A stretch of 64,000 nucleotides of DNA, from positions 6,076,001-6,140,000 of the forward strand of contig NC_088312.1 of NCBI RefSeq assembly GCF_910592395.1, written 5' to 3'. A program made the translations under genes and the position numbers. The DNA is from Lineus longissimus (lineage: Eukaryota; Nemertea; Pilidiophora; Heteronemertea; Lineidae). Each line of letters starts with the position of its first letter. Position 1 is the stretch's first letter. This document shows, piece by piece, positions 11,701 to 23,638 of this stretch. The notes under the pieces are model-generated. The model was not told the origin of the DNA. It saw only the letters and a list, made by a program, of their open reading frames with translations, and ran no database searches.

Positions 11701-14700
11701 ATATTTCGCCCGCGTCGAATTTTTTTGATATAAGAATGGCAGGAAAATACCTTGTGTGCTAGGATCGTTTAATAGCTCATGGGAGGTAAGTACTCTGGAA
11801 TCTTCAGAATAAGAACTGAAATCTTTCTTTTTGCTGAAGCCAGCCAACCCTATACCACACCGGTACATTGTATCTCGACAGAGAATGAGGTGTGCACCGA
11901 TACAGCTGTTGACGGCCAACGAGTCATCGATGTAAAGGAACTAAAAAAACTTTACTTTTACCCAGTGTTTTATTGCGTAGCCAGACAACTTAATTACAGC
12001 AAAACTAATATATATAACTAAATTATATATATATAACTAAATTATCAATATGAACCAATCTGCGGATGTGAAATAAAGGTCATCCCCTTCTGTCACATGA
12101 TAGACTCGGACTAAGCGCTTCAAACCAGTTTTGCAGAGATGACATTTGCGGGAGTGCAATAACTTGCGTGGGTGGTAATCACGTTGTCATGCGACCAACT
12201 AAACTAACTATCGAATGCAATAATTTATTTCAATTTATTCTACTTATAAGCTAACACAACTGAATTATTTGCAAAAGTCGCTTCGTGAGAATAATTGATC
12301 ATTGTCATTCCGTTTGCGTGGTGCGGTTTGCAGTTGAGAGATAATAGAGCGCTCGTTGGAAAGTTTTAATCCCCTGATAGGATGACTTCAGTTGAGCAAC
12401 ACTTTGGGATGAACGAGCCTGATGGGAATGATAGGTGAAAAAGGAAAAGACACCGGTGTAGAAGTTTGAGATGTCCTTAGGATAGATTGTCTGGCCAAGT
12501 GGTCTATCGTGCGCTTTAATCTCTGAGCTATTTTAAACGGTCTTAGCCTTTGAGTGTAACATGCCGAATGTCGCCTCGCCGGGATGCAATGTCTCCCGAG
12601 GCTTTATGTCATCAATCTTCTTACAACTGTAGCATAATTGTACCATATACAAATATAATATTGAAACAAGTATTTCAGCTTTGAGCGCGCGATGTATACG
12701 AGCATGTTATATTTTACCAGAGAAGGCAGGAAACTGGAAACCATATTCACGAATGCAAATTCACTTTTGATTCCACGAGGTAATTCGAAAGTGCGAATAT
12801 CATATCCAAAATGAAAGTCAAGAGCGAGAGGCTCTCTTTCAACTGTCTATTTTGAGTAGATACAAATCTACCTCTATAGAGGAACGATGCATTAGCATGC
12901 TTCCTGGGCCACTAAAATCTGTCTCTCTCGGAAGGAAAGTCAGATTACAGAGTGGCCTTGCGTGAAGGATAAGGAAATGACAGTGACCTTTCTGAGACCA
13001 AATGTTGTTTGCGATATCAAGCAGTTCGTTGGCTAAGTTTTAATCTATGGTTTTCGAGAAAGTTTCCTAAAATTTGCTTCTGTTCCGGCCAAAAGACAAT
13101 CCTTCAGTCGACATTGTAAGATTGATATCCCTAGAAAAGAAAATCCATCAATCACTTCAAATAAGGCAAACTTCGCGAGAAAAAAAATGTATCATCTCTA
13201 TAGAAGAATGTATTTTCTACATCTGTCCTCCCAGTTGCATTGAAATCCATTACATTGTGCCCAAACAACTTGCTATGTTTCAATAGCATTTTTTAAGAAC
13301 CACATACACTAGTTGGTGATCTAATTAGAGGAAATGGAAAAAAACTTCAAATTACTTTAGGTGCAATTATTTACCCGACCAGAGTCACGTGGATGTGATT
13401 ATGAAGATGATGATGAATGAGGTGAGTCCCTTTTTGATAAGGAAAACACTGTTGCTGCTGATGTTGTTATAACAGACTACATATTGTAAGTGGTTCCGCT
13501 TGGTTCCGCGAACGTTCCAGCTGAACTGCTCTCGCTCACATTTATCATTAAAATAATGTTTGCAATTTCTTTTAAAGATATTATAAAGGTTATGAAACTC
13601 ATACATGTATATTTGCTATTGAACTGGAGAACTTTGTTCACGGACTACACATACACCATGATTAGCGCTCTGCTAGCTCTCTATCCATATTCACCTCTAG
13701 AAAATGATTGCTCGTGGACACGTTGAACAGAAAATGCAAGCTATCGTACACCTATAAATGTCCAACATATTACGACGATATGTCGTGATGTAACATACGC
13801 TCGATACATGAAGTGATAGAAAACCTAGATAGCTAATTATTTATTGTTTGAAAGATATTGGATCATTCCTCTCTGACTGCGCAATCGATCAATTACAAAT
13901 ATGATATCGAGCGACAATAGAACGCGCGGAATTCTCTCTGGAGTGATCAGTTGTCATGACAGTCTGATGCATAGCTGTCAGGTGTCGAGAAATGTGTTAG
14001 GAAATCAATTTCTGGCTCAATAATAAGACGTCAGTTTCATCTGGGTTGAAAAACAGCTGTTAAACTTTGTTTCCGGTGTAATCGTTTTCGACGTTTTAGG
14101 GGATTAGGTAGACCTCTTGGTGTATCGAATCATTTCAAGAAAATATCGAAAACATTGCTGTCCCCCTTCGCGGTTCCGATTTGGGAAAAGACTAGGACGA
14201 GAAACAATATTTTTATCTTTCCCTGGTCTAACCGAATGGCATCTTTGGATACAAAGACGAACACCCTCTCTGAAGAATTCTTCGATCACAGCTGCAGAGT
14301 TGAGTTATGTTTGACCAGAGTCTTTCAAATAAAAATATTTGAAAGACTCTTGTTTGACCAACCGTCTTCTCGGCTGTGCAAGAAACACTGGATATCCTTA
14401 TCCATCTCGCTACAGTTGCGCTGTTATGGTAAAGGCAGTGGTGGTCGGCCAATCTTATTTGAACAGCAATAGAAATGAAGCATCATACCAATCAAAGAAA
14501 TTTTAAAATTGCAGACAGGACATCATAGATAAACCTACAGGACTTGAACATTACTTTATGAATGAAGTCTCCCCCGCATCATATATATCATGATCAAATA
14601 CAATTTACTGCAAACGTGGATTTGTAATGTTTACATTGGAAACATGTGGTTAAACGGAAGGTGTCAGTGTGTACAGCTGCAGAAATTGATCGAAAACCTC

Positions 14701-17700
14701 TTTGCCAGGTACATTATATGTAAGGAAAAGCCGCGCATTATAGAGGCATCATGATAAATCTGGCGGCAAGGTTTGTTTACTGCATCAAATATGGCGGCAT
14801 GTTTAAGATCTGAATCGACGTGGAGCAAAATACGACACCATGATCGATCTTAGTTGTCAAATATTTAGCTGGGGCACGTTTTAGCAACTGAAAAACAAAC
14901 CGGCGTTTGCAAGAAAATCCCGATGATATGGGTATGATTGCTGTTTCCGATTTCACAAAATCACATTTGATATCGGCTAATTGGTTTTGAAGGTGATAAT
15001 TCCCGGTCCCGTAAGTGGTGCGAAGTGTTTAGAAGCCGCACATGCACATATGTGACAGTGTGTATTGCTTTACTAAAGTAAGGTCAGGCAATCAAGGCAC
15101 CGCCGGTCCCGAATCGAAATATATTCATGAAATAATTAATCGTACTAAACCAATATTCAGACCATATCATCAGACTCTTTTGACTCTGGTATCATGTAGT
15201 GCGGGCGGGAACAAGGTTTACACAGTAACTTAAGAACCTAATGAAAGGAATCCATCTTCCTCAATTCCTTGGAGATATATTCATAGGTCTATTAGCGATC
15301 GCACGCTCTCCCGGGTACTTGACATTTTGGGTGCTCTATCAAATCACGTTTGAGTATGTGTGGGTATTAAGTGTAGAAATAAGATCTAACCCCTGATAGT
15401 AATTGACCGTAGATATCAAAATCTAATATTAGATGCATAAACATTTTATCATTAGATTTCGTGATTTGATTCCGAGGTGACAATAGGCCCAATGATATCG
15501 CATGCCGAATAGCTCATCCGTCTCGAAATAGAATATGAAGATCACTTCTTGGTCAAATTCGGTGTATATGGATGAAATTGGCTTGTTTGTTTTTGTCTAA
15601 TAAGTATTCACAAAACGCATGTCAATATCGAAAATATGACTTTATTTCAATAGACCTATTGCTTATAGTCGGAAGTGACATATTTCCGCCCAAGTCAACC
15701 TTGAATTGCAGGTGCATTCAGCCTCGTCCCGAGTCATTTGGCCTCCGCCAATTCGTGACGCAAGGTTTAGCTTCGTTGACCGGAGCGATCGACCACCAAA
15801 TATCACGAGATCTCGCAGGGAAGCGCGTGGTAAACCCGGCTGCAGGTGCACTTAGTAGAGATGGTAACATTATTGCCCCCGCAAATTTTCAGCCCGCTGA
15901 TCGGCGATGACGCTGAATTAGAAACTTTAAATCAATCTTGAAAAAAGGCCATTTCATTTGTCGGATCTGTAGAATTCTAATCAGCACTATTGATCGATTT
16001 CCTGGAGGCAATACAAAGTTGCTTCCGTATTCGTTTCAAGGCCACGTAATTATAATTTCTAAAAGCGTCTTGATTATTGTTTATCAATATGTTGTCAATA
16101 AATTGTAGGCGGACACCCACTCAACTGTTCTTTATTAATACCACCTACGGGTTTCCAATAACATGCATGTGCTGTTGTTTATTGTTAGATTCGTTTAAAT
16201 AAACAAAGGTTCGTCACTGTATCAAAGCATCGGAAGTACAAATTCAAGCCGAGTAAAATCGCACTCATTGGAAACCATCCCTAACTTAAATTCGCCATAT
16301 TTCACAAACTGCCGTGAAACTTTGTTTTGCCCTGCATCACTAACTTATTTTATGAAAATGACTTCTAGCGCCTTGCTCATTTGATAAAAACAGACCATGC
16401 CGAAAAGCGGAAGTCGAAAAATATTCCTTAGCTTCACCAGCAATAATCACCACTCTCACCCGAGGCAACCGCGGCAAAAATGATTTTCGAGTCGGTGCGA
16501 GTTTCTATCCTCCTTTGGGGAAGTCGGCAACAAGATCAAAGGACTAAATATGGTGCCTTGGGTACATTGACTGATCTAACTATTGCGTAGACATGGGGAG
16601 CGTCTTGGTGAGTTTGCAGCCACCTATTAATCACGGCTGCTGTTGGAAATACACTGTTGCATACACATGTAGTGTACACCAATGTATAAATGTACAACAG
16701 AATGATGGCAGTCGAGAGAGACGAGCGAATTTAATGTATTCATCTGAAGGAGACTACTCGTATTTTGTTTTTGTCAGAACATTAGACAAAAACAGCGCTA
16801 ATGATTTGCATGGCTCCTTACATAACAATCTTACTCGAGACACAGAAACAGAGTGTTGCAGATTCCATAATTAGAAATGAATAACCTTGAGGTGGTTCAA
16901 GACGAAAATAGCAAATCATGCTTCTTTTATCCGTTATTTTTCGATACGTTTCATGCTGCAACCATCAGCAATCAAGACACTATTAATTTTAGCTGTTATC
17001 ACGCCACGTTCATTGACATACTACCATGCGCCATCATATCTGTCAATTTCGTGGGTAAAAATTTAAGATTTTGAGGTCATCTCGCGGATCACCACGAGAG
17101 CTTGAACTAAAAATCCCTGCTGAATATGTCAGAAAGTGGCAATTTGAGATCATCATTCGGGTCACAACGAGGAAGCTTTTATTACGATTAAACGGCAAAA
17201 GCGTCATTTTAAAGCCATCATCCGTGAAAAAAATTAGCCCAAAATATCTTCTATCTCAGTGCCAGCCCATCAAAAATCTTGTTTTTCATTGCATCAGTGT
17301 TTGTGGGGTTTTTTCTTAAGTGATCGTCGATCATTTGCCCGAGTTCCATTCCAACAATATGTATTTGTTATTTTTTTCCTATTGCTTGTCACTGATTATT
17401 ATTATGGTTACCATAACGTTCCATTAATGTTTATAGCTCCCAAGGCGCATTATTGTTGACTTGGAAAACATTATAAATATAACATTAGCGGGTCAACTAT
17501 CACTGAATAATTGCTCTGTACTAATTTGAGCGGGTGCGGGACGAGGTCGATGTTAAGGTTCATGCAGGCAATGGTATCGTGTGGATTCATCAATGAGTTT
17601 GACTTTTTATATTAGGATTGTTTTACCAGATATGAATCAGGTCAGATACATGTACTATCAAAAAGGGATTTTTATCTATGTTCAGGAATGTGAATACGTG

Positions 17701-20030
17701 TAATGCACCCCTACAATGGCTACATGTATAAAAACATGCGCGCACGAAAATCTAAAATACTGTATATGGATCATAACTTTACTGTACAATATAATCAGTT
17801 TCAAAAGTAGGACACTTGCCCTATTTTTGTGGGTCTAAGGTTATCAACCAAGACGCTTCCTGTTTTAAAAATATCCTACGACTGCTACACGAGGGATCAT
17901 ACTTCATCATTTTCTGATTGAGATGCACAATTCCGCAAAGGGCGAAATTTAGAACAGTTTCGAAAACTAATAGGCTTGTCACCAGACTTGAAGAAAGTAC
18001 AAACTAGATAGAGCTCCATATGTAGAAGAAAAAAATTCAAACAACTAACATGTATTTTGTGGTTTGACGAGATGTGATTCTGACATCGCCAAGTTACAAG
18101 ACATGCGGACATTTCGCCTGTCAATTCGATGGTGGGTACACTTTTAATTCACCATACGGATGACGATCTCATAGACAAACATCCCCAAAGTCATTTTTAT
18201 CACTGTCACAAATTTAAGAATTCATGTAAATTAAGAGCATTCCCTAGTTACTGCTTTAATTTAATGTCATTGGATGTCTTCATTTGTACTGATACTTGGA
18301 CATTTGAGATTTGGCTTGCGACTCTTCGGTGCGCACATTGGAACCATCATAATCACCAATCATAAAGTTGTCTTGTTCAGCCGCGATAGAAAAGAAAAAA
18401 ACAGATCAGAAAAATTACGGGGAAGCGCTTAATCAAGATAGAAATGATCCCGGCCTATGGTCAAGCCTAGTGAAATGGACCAAGCATACATTTCCACACC
18501 ATACATCGTAGGAACAAGATACCTTGATAAGTGTTTGTTCTTTGGAAAACTTCATCAAGTTAGGATTTGAACTTTTTGTTTAGTCGCAGCTCAACAACCC
18601 TTTTCATTATTTCAATTGTTCTCATTAAACGAGTTCATTTGAAAAAGTTCAATTTCACGAAAATAGAATTCAAAGGATAAAATACGAAATTTCGCCTACT
18701 TTTTGATAAATCACTGTCGAAGTACACCAAACTAAACATGTTTGCAAAAAACGCGATGCATTTGTTGATTTTGCTTAGATTTCTGACGTACCAGCTGTCT
18801 GCATCAAACCCATACAATAGGCAAGCCTTAGATAACAATGTCCACACTAAATCCCCTAACGGATATATGATGTAAAAACAGATAAATTGCCATAAAACCT
18901 ACCTTTTTCGTTAGTCCTGATACTAATTCCTCATTTTATAGAAGAAAAAAAATTATTAGGAAATCCTCGGCATCTCCGATAAGAAGAGAAGACAGAGCGC
19001 CTGGTGTATCCTTCCACTGCCACGGCGCTGCTGACGCTCTTATTCCCTTTCGTTCTCTCGCGTCGCCCACCGTACTGCTTCCCGCGACTGCTTGCCTCAC
19101 ACTGACACTGGATCCAGTGCTTCATACACACGTTCGACCCAAGAGACAATAAAATTACCATGAAAATCGATGAGACGAATGTACGCGGGGAGGGCTCTTT
19201 GTGAGGCAGAACATTCTCTTAACCGGTTACAGTTGATTCATAATTGATGTACCGACTGGTGAAACAAGTTTACTTTGCAGTGTTGACGAAACGTCAATAA
19301 GAGAGTAACGGCATACATGGTTCAGGTTTTAAAGGAAAATCTTCTTTCGAGTGTCATTTAGTTTAGCCACCTGACTTTGAGCACTTTCAAAGATGTCACA
19401 GTTGTTTGTCTATTCAAATATATTTGACTGATGAGTGTCAACGATACTCACACATTTGGGTGTCTGACATCGCCCTTTATCCGAACAAACGCCTTTACTG
19501 AACGTGACAATGTCTTTCAAAAAAGTGTTTTGTTGTTGGGAGCGCCTTGCGTAGTTGTTCATTCTTCTCTTTCTAGACTTGTCATCTTCCAAGTCCTGCC
19601 ATGTTTGAATTCAAACTCTGTCACTGCTCCCAGCATATTCAAATTCAGAGAAGTCCATATCCGCCAGTGATGACGTCATTGGCGCAAAATTCTTTCGAAC
19701 TCGATTCGAAAAACTTTTTCAAAAAGGCTGTTCAGACCTTAAGTGTATGATATTTCACATGGCGCTGATTGATTTCAGAATGTTCTCTCTAAAGGTTTTA
19801 TTTATCATACGATTTGATCATTGATTAAGGCAAGCAGCTGCCTGTGACATCTCGACTGAGATGGTCAATGCCGGTGACAGGTGGAGACGTGTTATATTGG
19901 TTCGGGGTTGGAACTATTTTGTCCTTGTGTTTGTGAGGACCCTAGGATTAGGAATCAAAAATAAAATCCTTGGGCGGTATTATCAGAACCGTGTTTTGAC
20001 ACGTTGAAGTTGCTGAGTTTCACGTAGTTG
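8740..20030. other. Long gene-poor stretch, nothing supported apart from one hairpin
   Basis: About 11 kb of AT-rich sequence. I checked the longer open frames (around 9.3-9.7, 14.1-14.5, 15.6-15.9, 16.6-16.9 and 18.9-19.2 kb) and found no family motif, no phased pair of splice sites and no protein-like composition. It may be intergenic or intronic. A CRE-like TGACGTCA occurs at about 19671. Confidence 0.4.
14317..14350. repeat. 15-bp-stem hairpin, AGAGTCTTTCAAATA family
   Basis: The arms AGAGTCTTTCAAATA (14317-14331) and TATTTGAAAGACTCT (14336-14350) pair perfectly around an AAAA loop. A closely related palindrome lies at 34840-34867, so this looks like a dispersed mini-element. Confidence 0.8.
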
Positions 20031-20037
20031 AGGACCG

Positions 20038-20115
20038 GTGGGATTCGAACCAGCGCAAAAAGATAACCAATCGGGTCAGCGCCACAGACCACTGAGCTAC
20101 CGAAGTACAACTGGA
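20038..20115 (-). repeat. tRNA-derived SINE head or tRNA pseudogene
   Basis: On the minus strand the sequence has an A-box-like TAGCTCAGTGG (20089-20099) and a B-box-like GGTTCGAATCC (20041-20051), with spacing compatible with an internal RNA polymerase III promoter. No cloverleaf closes: the acceptor and D stems do not pair and the T-stem pairs only next to the loop. A functional tRNA is therefore unlikely. A SINE body would extend toward lower coordinates, but I could not define its end. Confidence 0.55.
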
Positions 20116-20612
20116 GTGGAGAGAGCGGTAGCCGGTACATATTCAGCGCGGTTCATCAGTTCATACATACCACCTCTCAGGGAAGAAGTGATGCTGTCTC
20201 GTGTTGAATTAACGAACTATCGAAAGCAATGCAAGAGTCGTTGGGAGCCGAACTGTAGGCCTCCTGCCGCATTGCTTTCCAGGATCATGAGAGTACATTC
20301 GTAACAGGTCCAGAGGGAATTATGGAGAAAGCGTTTAAAGAACATGGGGATTTCGCATGACCAGCGAATCAGCCTACTTTTATCATTTTCTCGAGCGGTG
20401 AAAATGTAACTTAGCATTTCCTGTTTAAAAGTCCGGCGCAGACCAGTTTGCCAGATATGGCCTGATGAACATGTGGACAATAGGGCCCGCAATAGGGTTC
20501 CATTCATAAACTGGTGTATGATTGATGATGCAGTTGATACTAATTGAGGCGAGGGAAGGGTATTGTACTGCTCGTGCGAAATTTACTCGCCGAACAGGCA
20601 TCTTTTTTTGTC

Positions 20613-20795
20613 CTGTTTGGAGAGCCGCTTGCCAAACAGCACTAAAAAGCCACCCTGTTCGGCCAGCCGGGCTTGCCAAACAGGTAAAAAATCTACCCTG
20701 TTTGGCGAGCTGGAGACTTTACTTTAATATTGAGTTCGGCTCTCCATTCAGGACAAGAAAAAGTCGCTGTTTGGTAAGCCGGGCTTGCCAAGTAG
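20613..20795. repeat. Cluster of four imperfect palindromes of the CTGTTTGG...CCAAACAG type
   Basis: Units lie at 20613-20639, 20655-20683, 20698-20713 (half unit) and 20767-20795. Each begins CTGTTYGG and, when complete, ends GCTTGCCAAACAG or a close variant, so each can form a short stem-loop. Spacing is 42-70 bp. No coding content. Confidence 0.65.
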
Positions 20796-21086
20796 TCACT
20801 TCCAATTCAATCAATCCTCACCAGTGATCAATGAGCTGATGAGTCATGCATCCGGGTCACGTCAGTCTATCGTTCACAGTCGAGGTGAATATTATAACGC
20901 ATGCGGTGAGCGGATCTCGATTTATAACCTCAATAATAGACCTACATAGGCCAGTAGGTCATCCATCTACATACCCGATGCCTTCAAGATATGCTTACCG
21001 TATACTACAGTGTATTGGATATAGGCATTTCATTGATTAAACATTTCGTGAGGTTCATGTACACTGATGTACCGGTAAATATCAAC

Positions 21087-22950
21087 ATGGAGGCGAGCGG
21101 TATAGAAATGTCAGAGAAAGTAGAAAGAATCGAGGCCATGTTCACTGCAATTAAGGAAGGCCAGGCAGGAGAGGTGAGTATGAACCCATCCTAATCCCGA
21201 CCACCAACTACCCAAAACGTTCATCTGACTGTAGGCGTGTATCCCCAGCCCTATCGTGACCAGTTAGGATCTTTCCACTCGAGCCAGCCTCCTCGGGCAG
21301 CCATTGCCACCGGCCTTTTCTGATGGGTTCATACCAACCGGTTCAGCTCTCAGATGTGCATCGCATTAATGACTGAGCATGAGCTATATTGTGGCATTAC
21401 TCTGTATCTTGTTCCCATGTACCAGTTGACCTCTGGTGTGGGTGGGCCTACAAACTTGCTTTGGACGAAAAAGCGTTTTTTAGAAATCCGACTTGTCAGA
21501 GAAAAGTCGGACAATGTCGGACTTTTTTCGGATAAATCTGGAAAAAGTTAGAGAAACCATTAAGAAGTCGGAAAAAGCCTCTTACTAGTGTACGGTTATG
21601 TTGTTGTTTCAGGTCGAGGCCCTCGCTAAGCTTCTCACTGACATCAACATAAATGACCTGGAAGAACTCGAGCAATACCGGTGTTATGATACTCCACTCA
21701 CTCTTGCAATCAAGCAGCAGAATACAGAGATTGTGAAGGTTCTTCTTGACAATGGCGCATCTCCTAAAGCAGAGGATGGTTATAAGTATGATACTCCGCC
21801 AATGCACCATGCTGTTATGACCAAGAGTGTTGAGATGGTCAAAATGCTCATCGAATTTGGTGCTCTCGTAGATGACGTGGACAGTTCCCGTCGTACTCCT
21901 TTGGTGGTTGCATGCAGAAATGGCGACTTGGATATGGTACGATTCCTTCTAAACCGAGGAGCGAACATGGAACATGTCACAAAATACGAAGAAATCCCCT
22001 TAAACCTCAGGATGCATTTTGATTATTCGACACGGGAGTTTCTAGACAGGCGAATCGAACCATGGAATTCGAATACCCCTCTGATCGAGGCGTGCCGTTT
22101 TAGGCACCTCCATGTTGTCAATGAGCTTATCGAGCGAGGGGTGGATATCAATAATACACCGCGGGCGGGGAAGACAGCGCTGCTCGTCGCGGCATACTGC
22201 GAGACCCCAGAACCTTATCATTTTGCCTTGGATGACAGCGCGAAGTTCAACATCATGCCCACATGTCCACCAATCCTGAGATTGCTTATTGAGAAGGGTG
22301 CAGACGTATCCGTCCGTAACGAATTCGGGGAGACGGCGTTGAGAAGAGTGTTGGTACAGATCTGTACTATATCACGCTATACTCATCCGACTGAATACGT
22401 CGCGCAGAGTTTACAGTATTATTTCATGAACTTTTGTCTCTTAGTCAAATCAGGTTGCCCTCTCGACCTTTCGTACGTGATCGACCTCGATACTCGCCCG
22501 CACATTGAAGACGAACAAGATGTCGAAACACTGCATATTCTATCAGAAGCCTACTCTGCGATAAAACCCGTAGCTAACAAGATTGATCTGGATGAAGTGT
22601 ACATCAGCGCCATGACCGCTGCTGTACTCTCGGGTCTAAAGCCTGAAAAGGACGCCATAGCTGCCATTGAGGAGCGCCTACAGATCTCCAAAACTAAAGA
22701 CAGTGTTCTGAGTTTGCTGAAAGTGGTTATGAATGAAGGATACACCCTGCGCCAATTATGCCAAATCAGATTAAGTAAGTTGATAAGGTGCCCTCTCTTG
22801 ACCAACGTCATGTCAAGGGATTTCAAGCTGCCCATATTCTTGAAGAAGTGTATCTTATTGGACTGTGATGTGCCGACGAACAGCTGGTTTGATGAACCTT
22901 TTGATACGAAATATCCTGGCTACGGACCCTTGGAACTACCTTGGCCATAA
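21087..22950 (+). CDS. Ankyrin-repeat protein with C-terminal SOCS-box-like motif (ASB-like), two exons
   Basis: Exons 21087-21173 and 21613-22950 join in phase 0 (GAG|gtgagt ... ttgtttcag|GTC), giving 474 residues. At least four clear ankyrin repeats lie at about 55-84, 89-118, 122-152 and 183-212, each with TPL/TPP, an A-[VC] helix and a GA/GV finger. A longer fifth repeat follows from about 216 with an insertion. Near the C-terminus, residues about 406-446 read LRQLCQIRLSKLI then KLPIFLKK, close to the SOCS-box pattern LxxLCRxxIRxxL...LPLPxxLK. ASB proteins use this box to bind elongin B/C and act as cullin-5 substrate receptors; that role is inferred here. ATG 21087 has a good context (caacATGg), but in-frame ATGs at 20991 and 21057 are possible. 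The last 23 codons lie in the first copy of a tandem triplication. It is convergent with the kinase gene downstream. Confidence 0.85.
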
Positions 22951-23399
22951 ACCTATTCAAGTTGCTAGCTGACAGTGCTTGCATGGTCGTAGAAAGCACT
23001 AACAACATAGACCGCAGATCTGATATGTTGTTACAAAATGATAAAACAGATAAAACAGCTGGTTTGATGAACCTTTTGATACGAAATATCCTGGCTACGG
23101 ACCCTTGGAACGGCCTTGGCCATAAACCTATTCAAGTTGCTAGCTGACAGTGCTTGCATGGTCGTAGAAAGCACTAACAACATAGACCGCAGATCTGATA
23201 TGTTTGTTACAAAATGATAAAACAGATAAAACAGCTGGTTTGATGAACCTTTTGATACGAAATATCCTGGCTACGGACCCTTGGAACGGCCTTGGCCATA
23301 AACCTATTCAAGTTGCTAGCTGACAGTGCTTGCATGGTCGTAGAAAGCACTAACATAGACCGCCGATCTGATATGTTTGTTACAAAATGATAAAATAAA
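22881..23399 (+). repeat. Tandem triplication of about 175 bp across the end of the ASB-like gene
   Basis: Units begin at 22881, 23056 and 23232 with CAGCTGGTTTGATGAACC (period 175-176 bp). Unit 1 carries the last 23 codons and stop of the ankyrin gene; units 2 and 3 lie in the 3' UTR. Units 2 and 3 share GGAACGGCC where unit 1 has GGAACTACC, and unit 3 lacks three bases in TAACAACATAG, so the order of duplication might be traceable. The array ends at the AATAAA poly(A) signal. Confidence 0.92.
23394..23399 (+). terminator. Poly(A) signal AATAAA of the ASB-like gene
   Basis: A canonical hexamer at the very end of the third 175-bp repeat unit, about 445 bp after the stop codon. Units 1 and 2 have GATAAAACAGATAAAAC at the matching place and lack the hexamer, so only the distal copy offers a canonical signal. 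Confidence 0.65.
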
Positions 23400-23447
23400 G
23401 CACGTTGCAAAACTGATTACATATTTGCAAAAGTTTTAAAGAAGATT

Positions 23448-23483
23448 CACTGGCATGTAACATTGTGTAACTTCATGCCAGTG
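23448..23483. repeat. 10-bp-stem hairpin between two convergent genes
   Basis: CACTGGCATG (23448-23457) and CATGCCAGTG (23474-23483) pair perfectly around a 16-nt loop. It lies between the poly(A) signal of the ASB-like gene and the stop codon of the convergent kinase gene, so it may fall in both 3' UTRs or between them. Confidence 0.65.
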
Positions 23484-23638
23484 TAATGTTTTGACTGATT
23501 CCATTTTTTAGTAGTTTCCCTTGTTTGAACGCATGTTTTCTAGCAGATTGTTCACAGTATAACGCCGCTAATTGACAATGTTCTTATATCTTCTCATCAC
23601 GCCATGTGTGGTATTTTCTTGCCAGTTCGTCGCTCCAC

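Noticed and set aside
18931..19161. 76-codon minus-strand frame with basic, serine-rich composition
   Set aside because: No motif, no phased splice partners, and composition explained by local sequence.
20038..20115. Functional tRNA gene on the minus strand
   Set aside because: A- and B-box-like sequences are present, but the acceptor and D arms do not pair and the T-stem pairs only next to the loop; kept only as a SINE head or pseudogene.
22881..23399. CRISPR-like or regulatory repeat array
   Set aside because: Units are directly adjacent 175-bp tandem copies including coding sequence, with no spacers; this is an ordinary tandem duplication in an animal genome.
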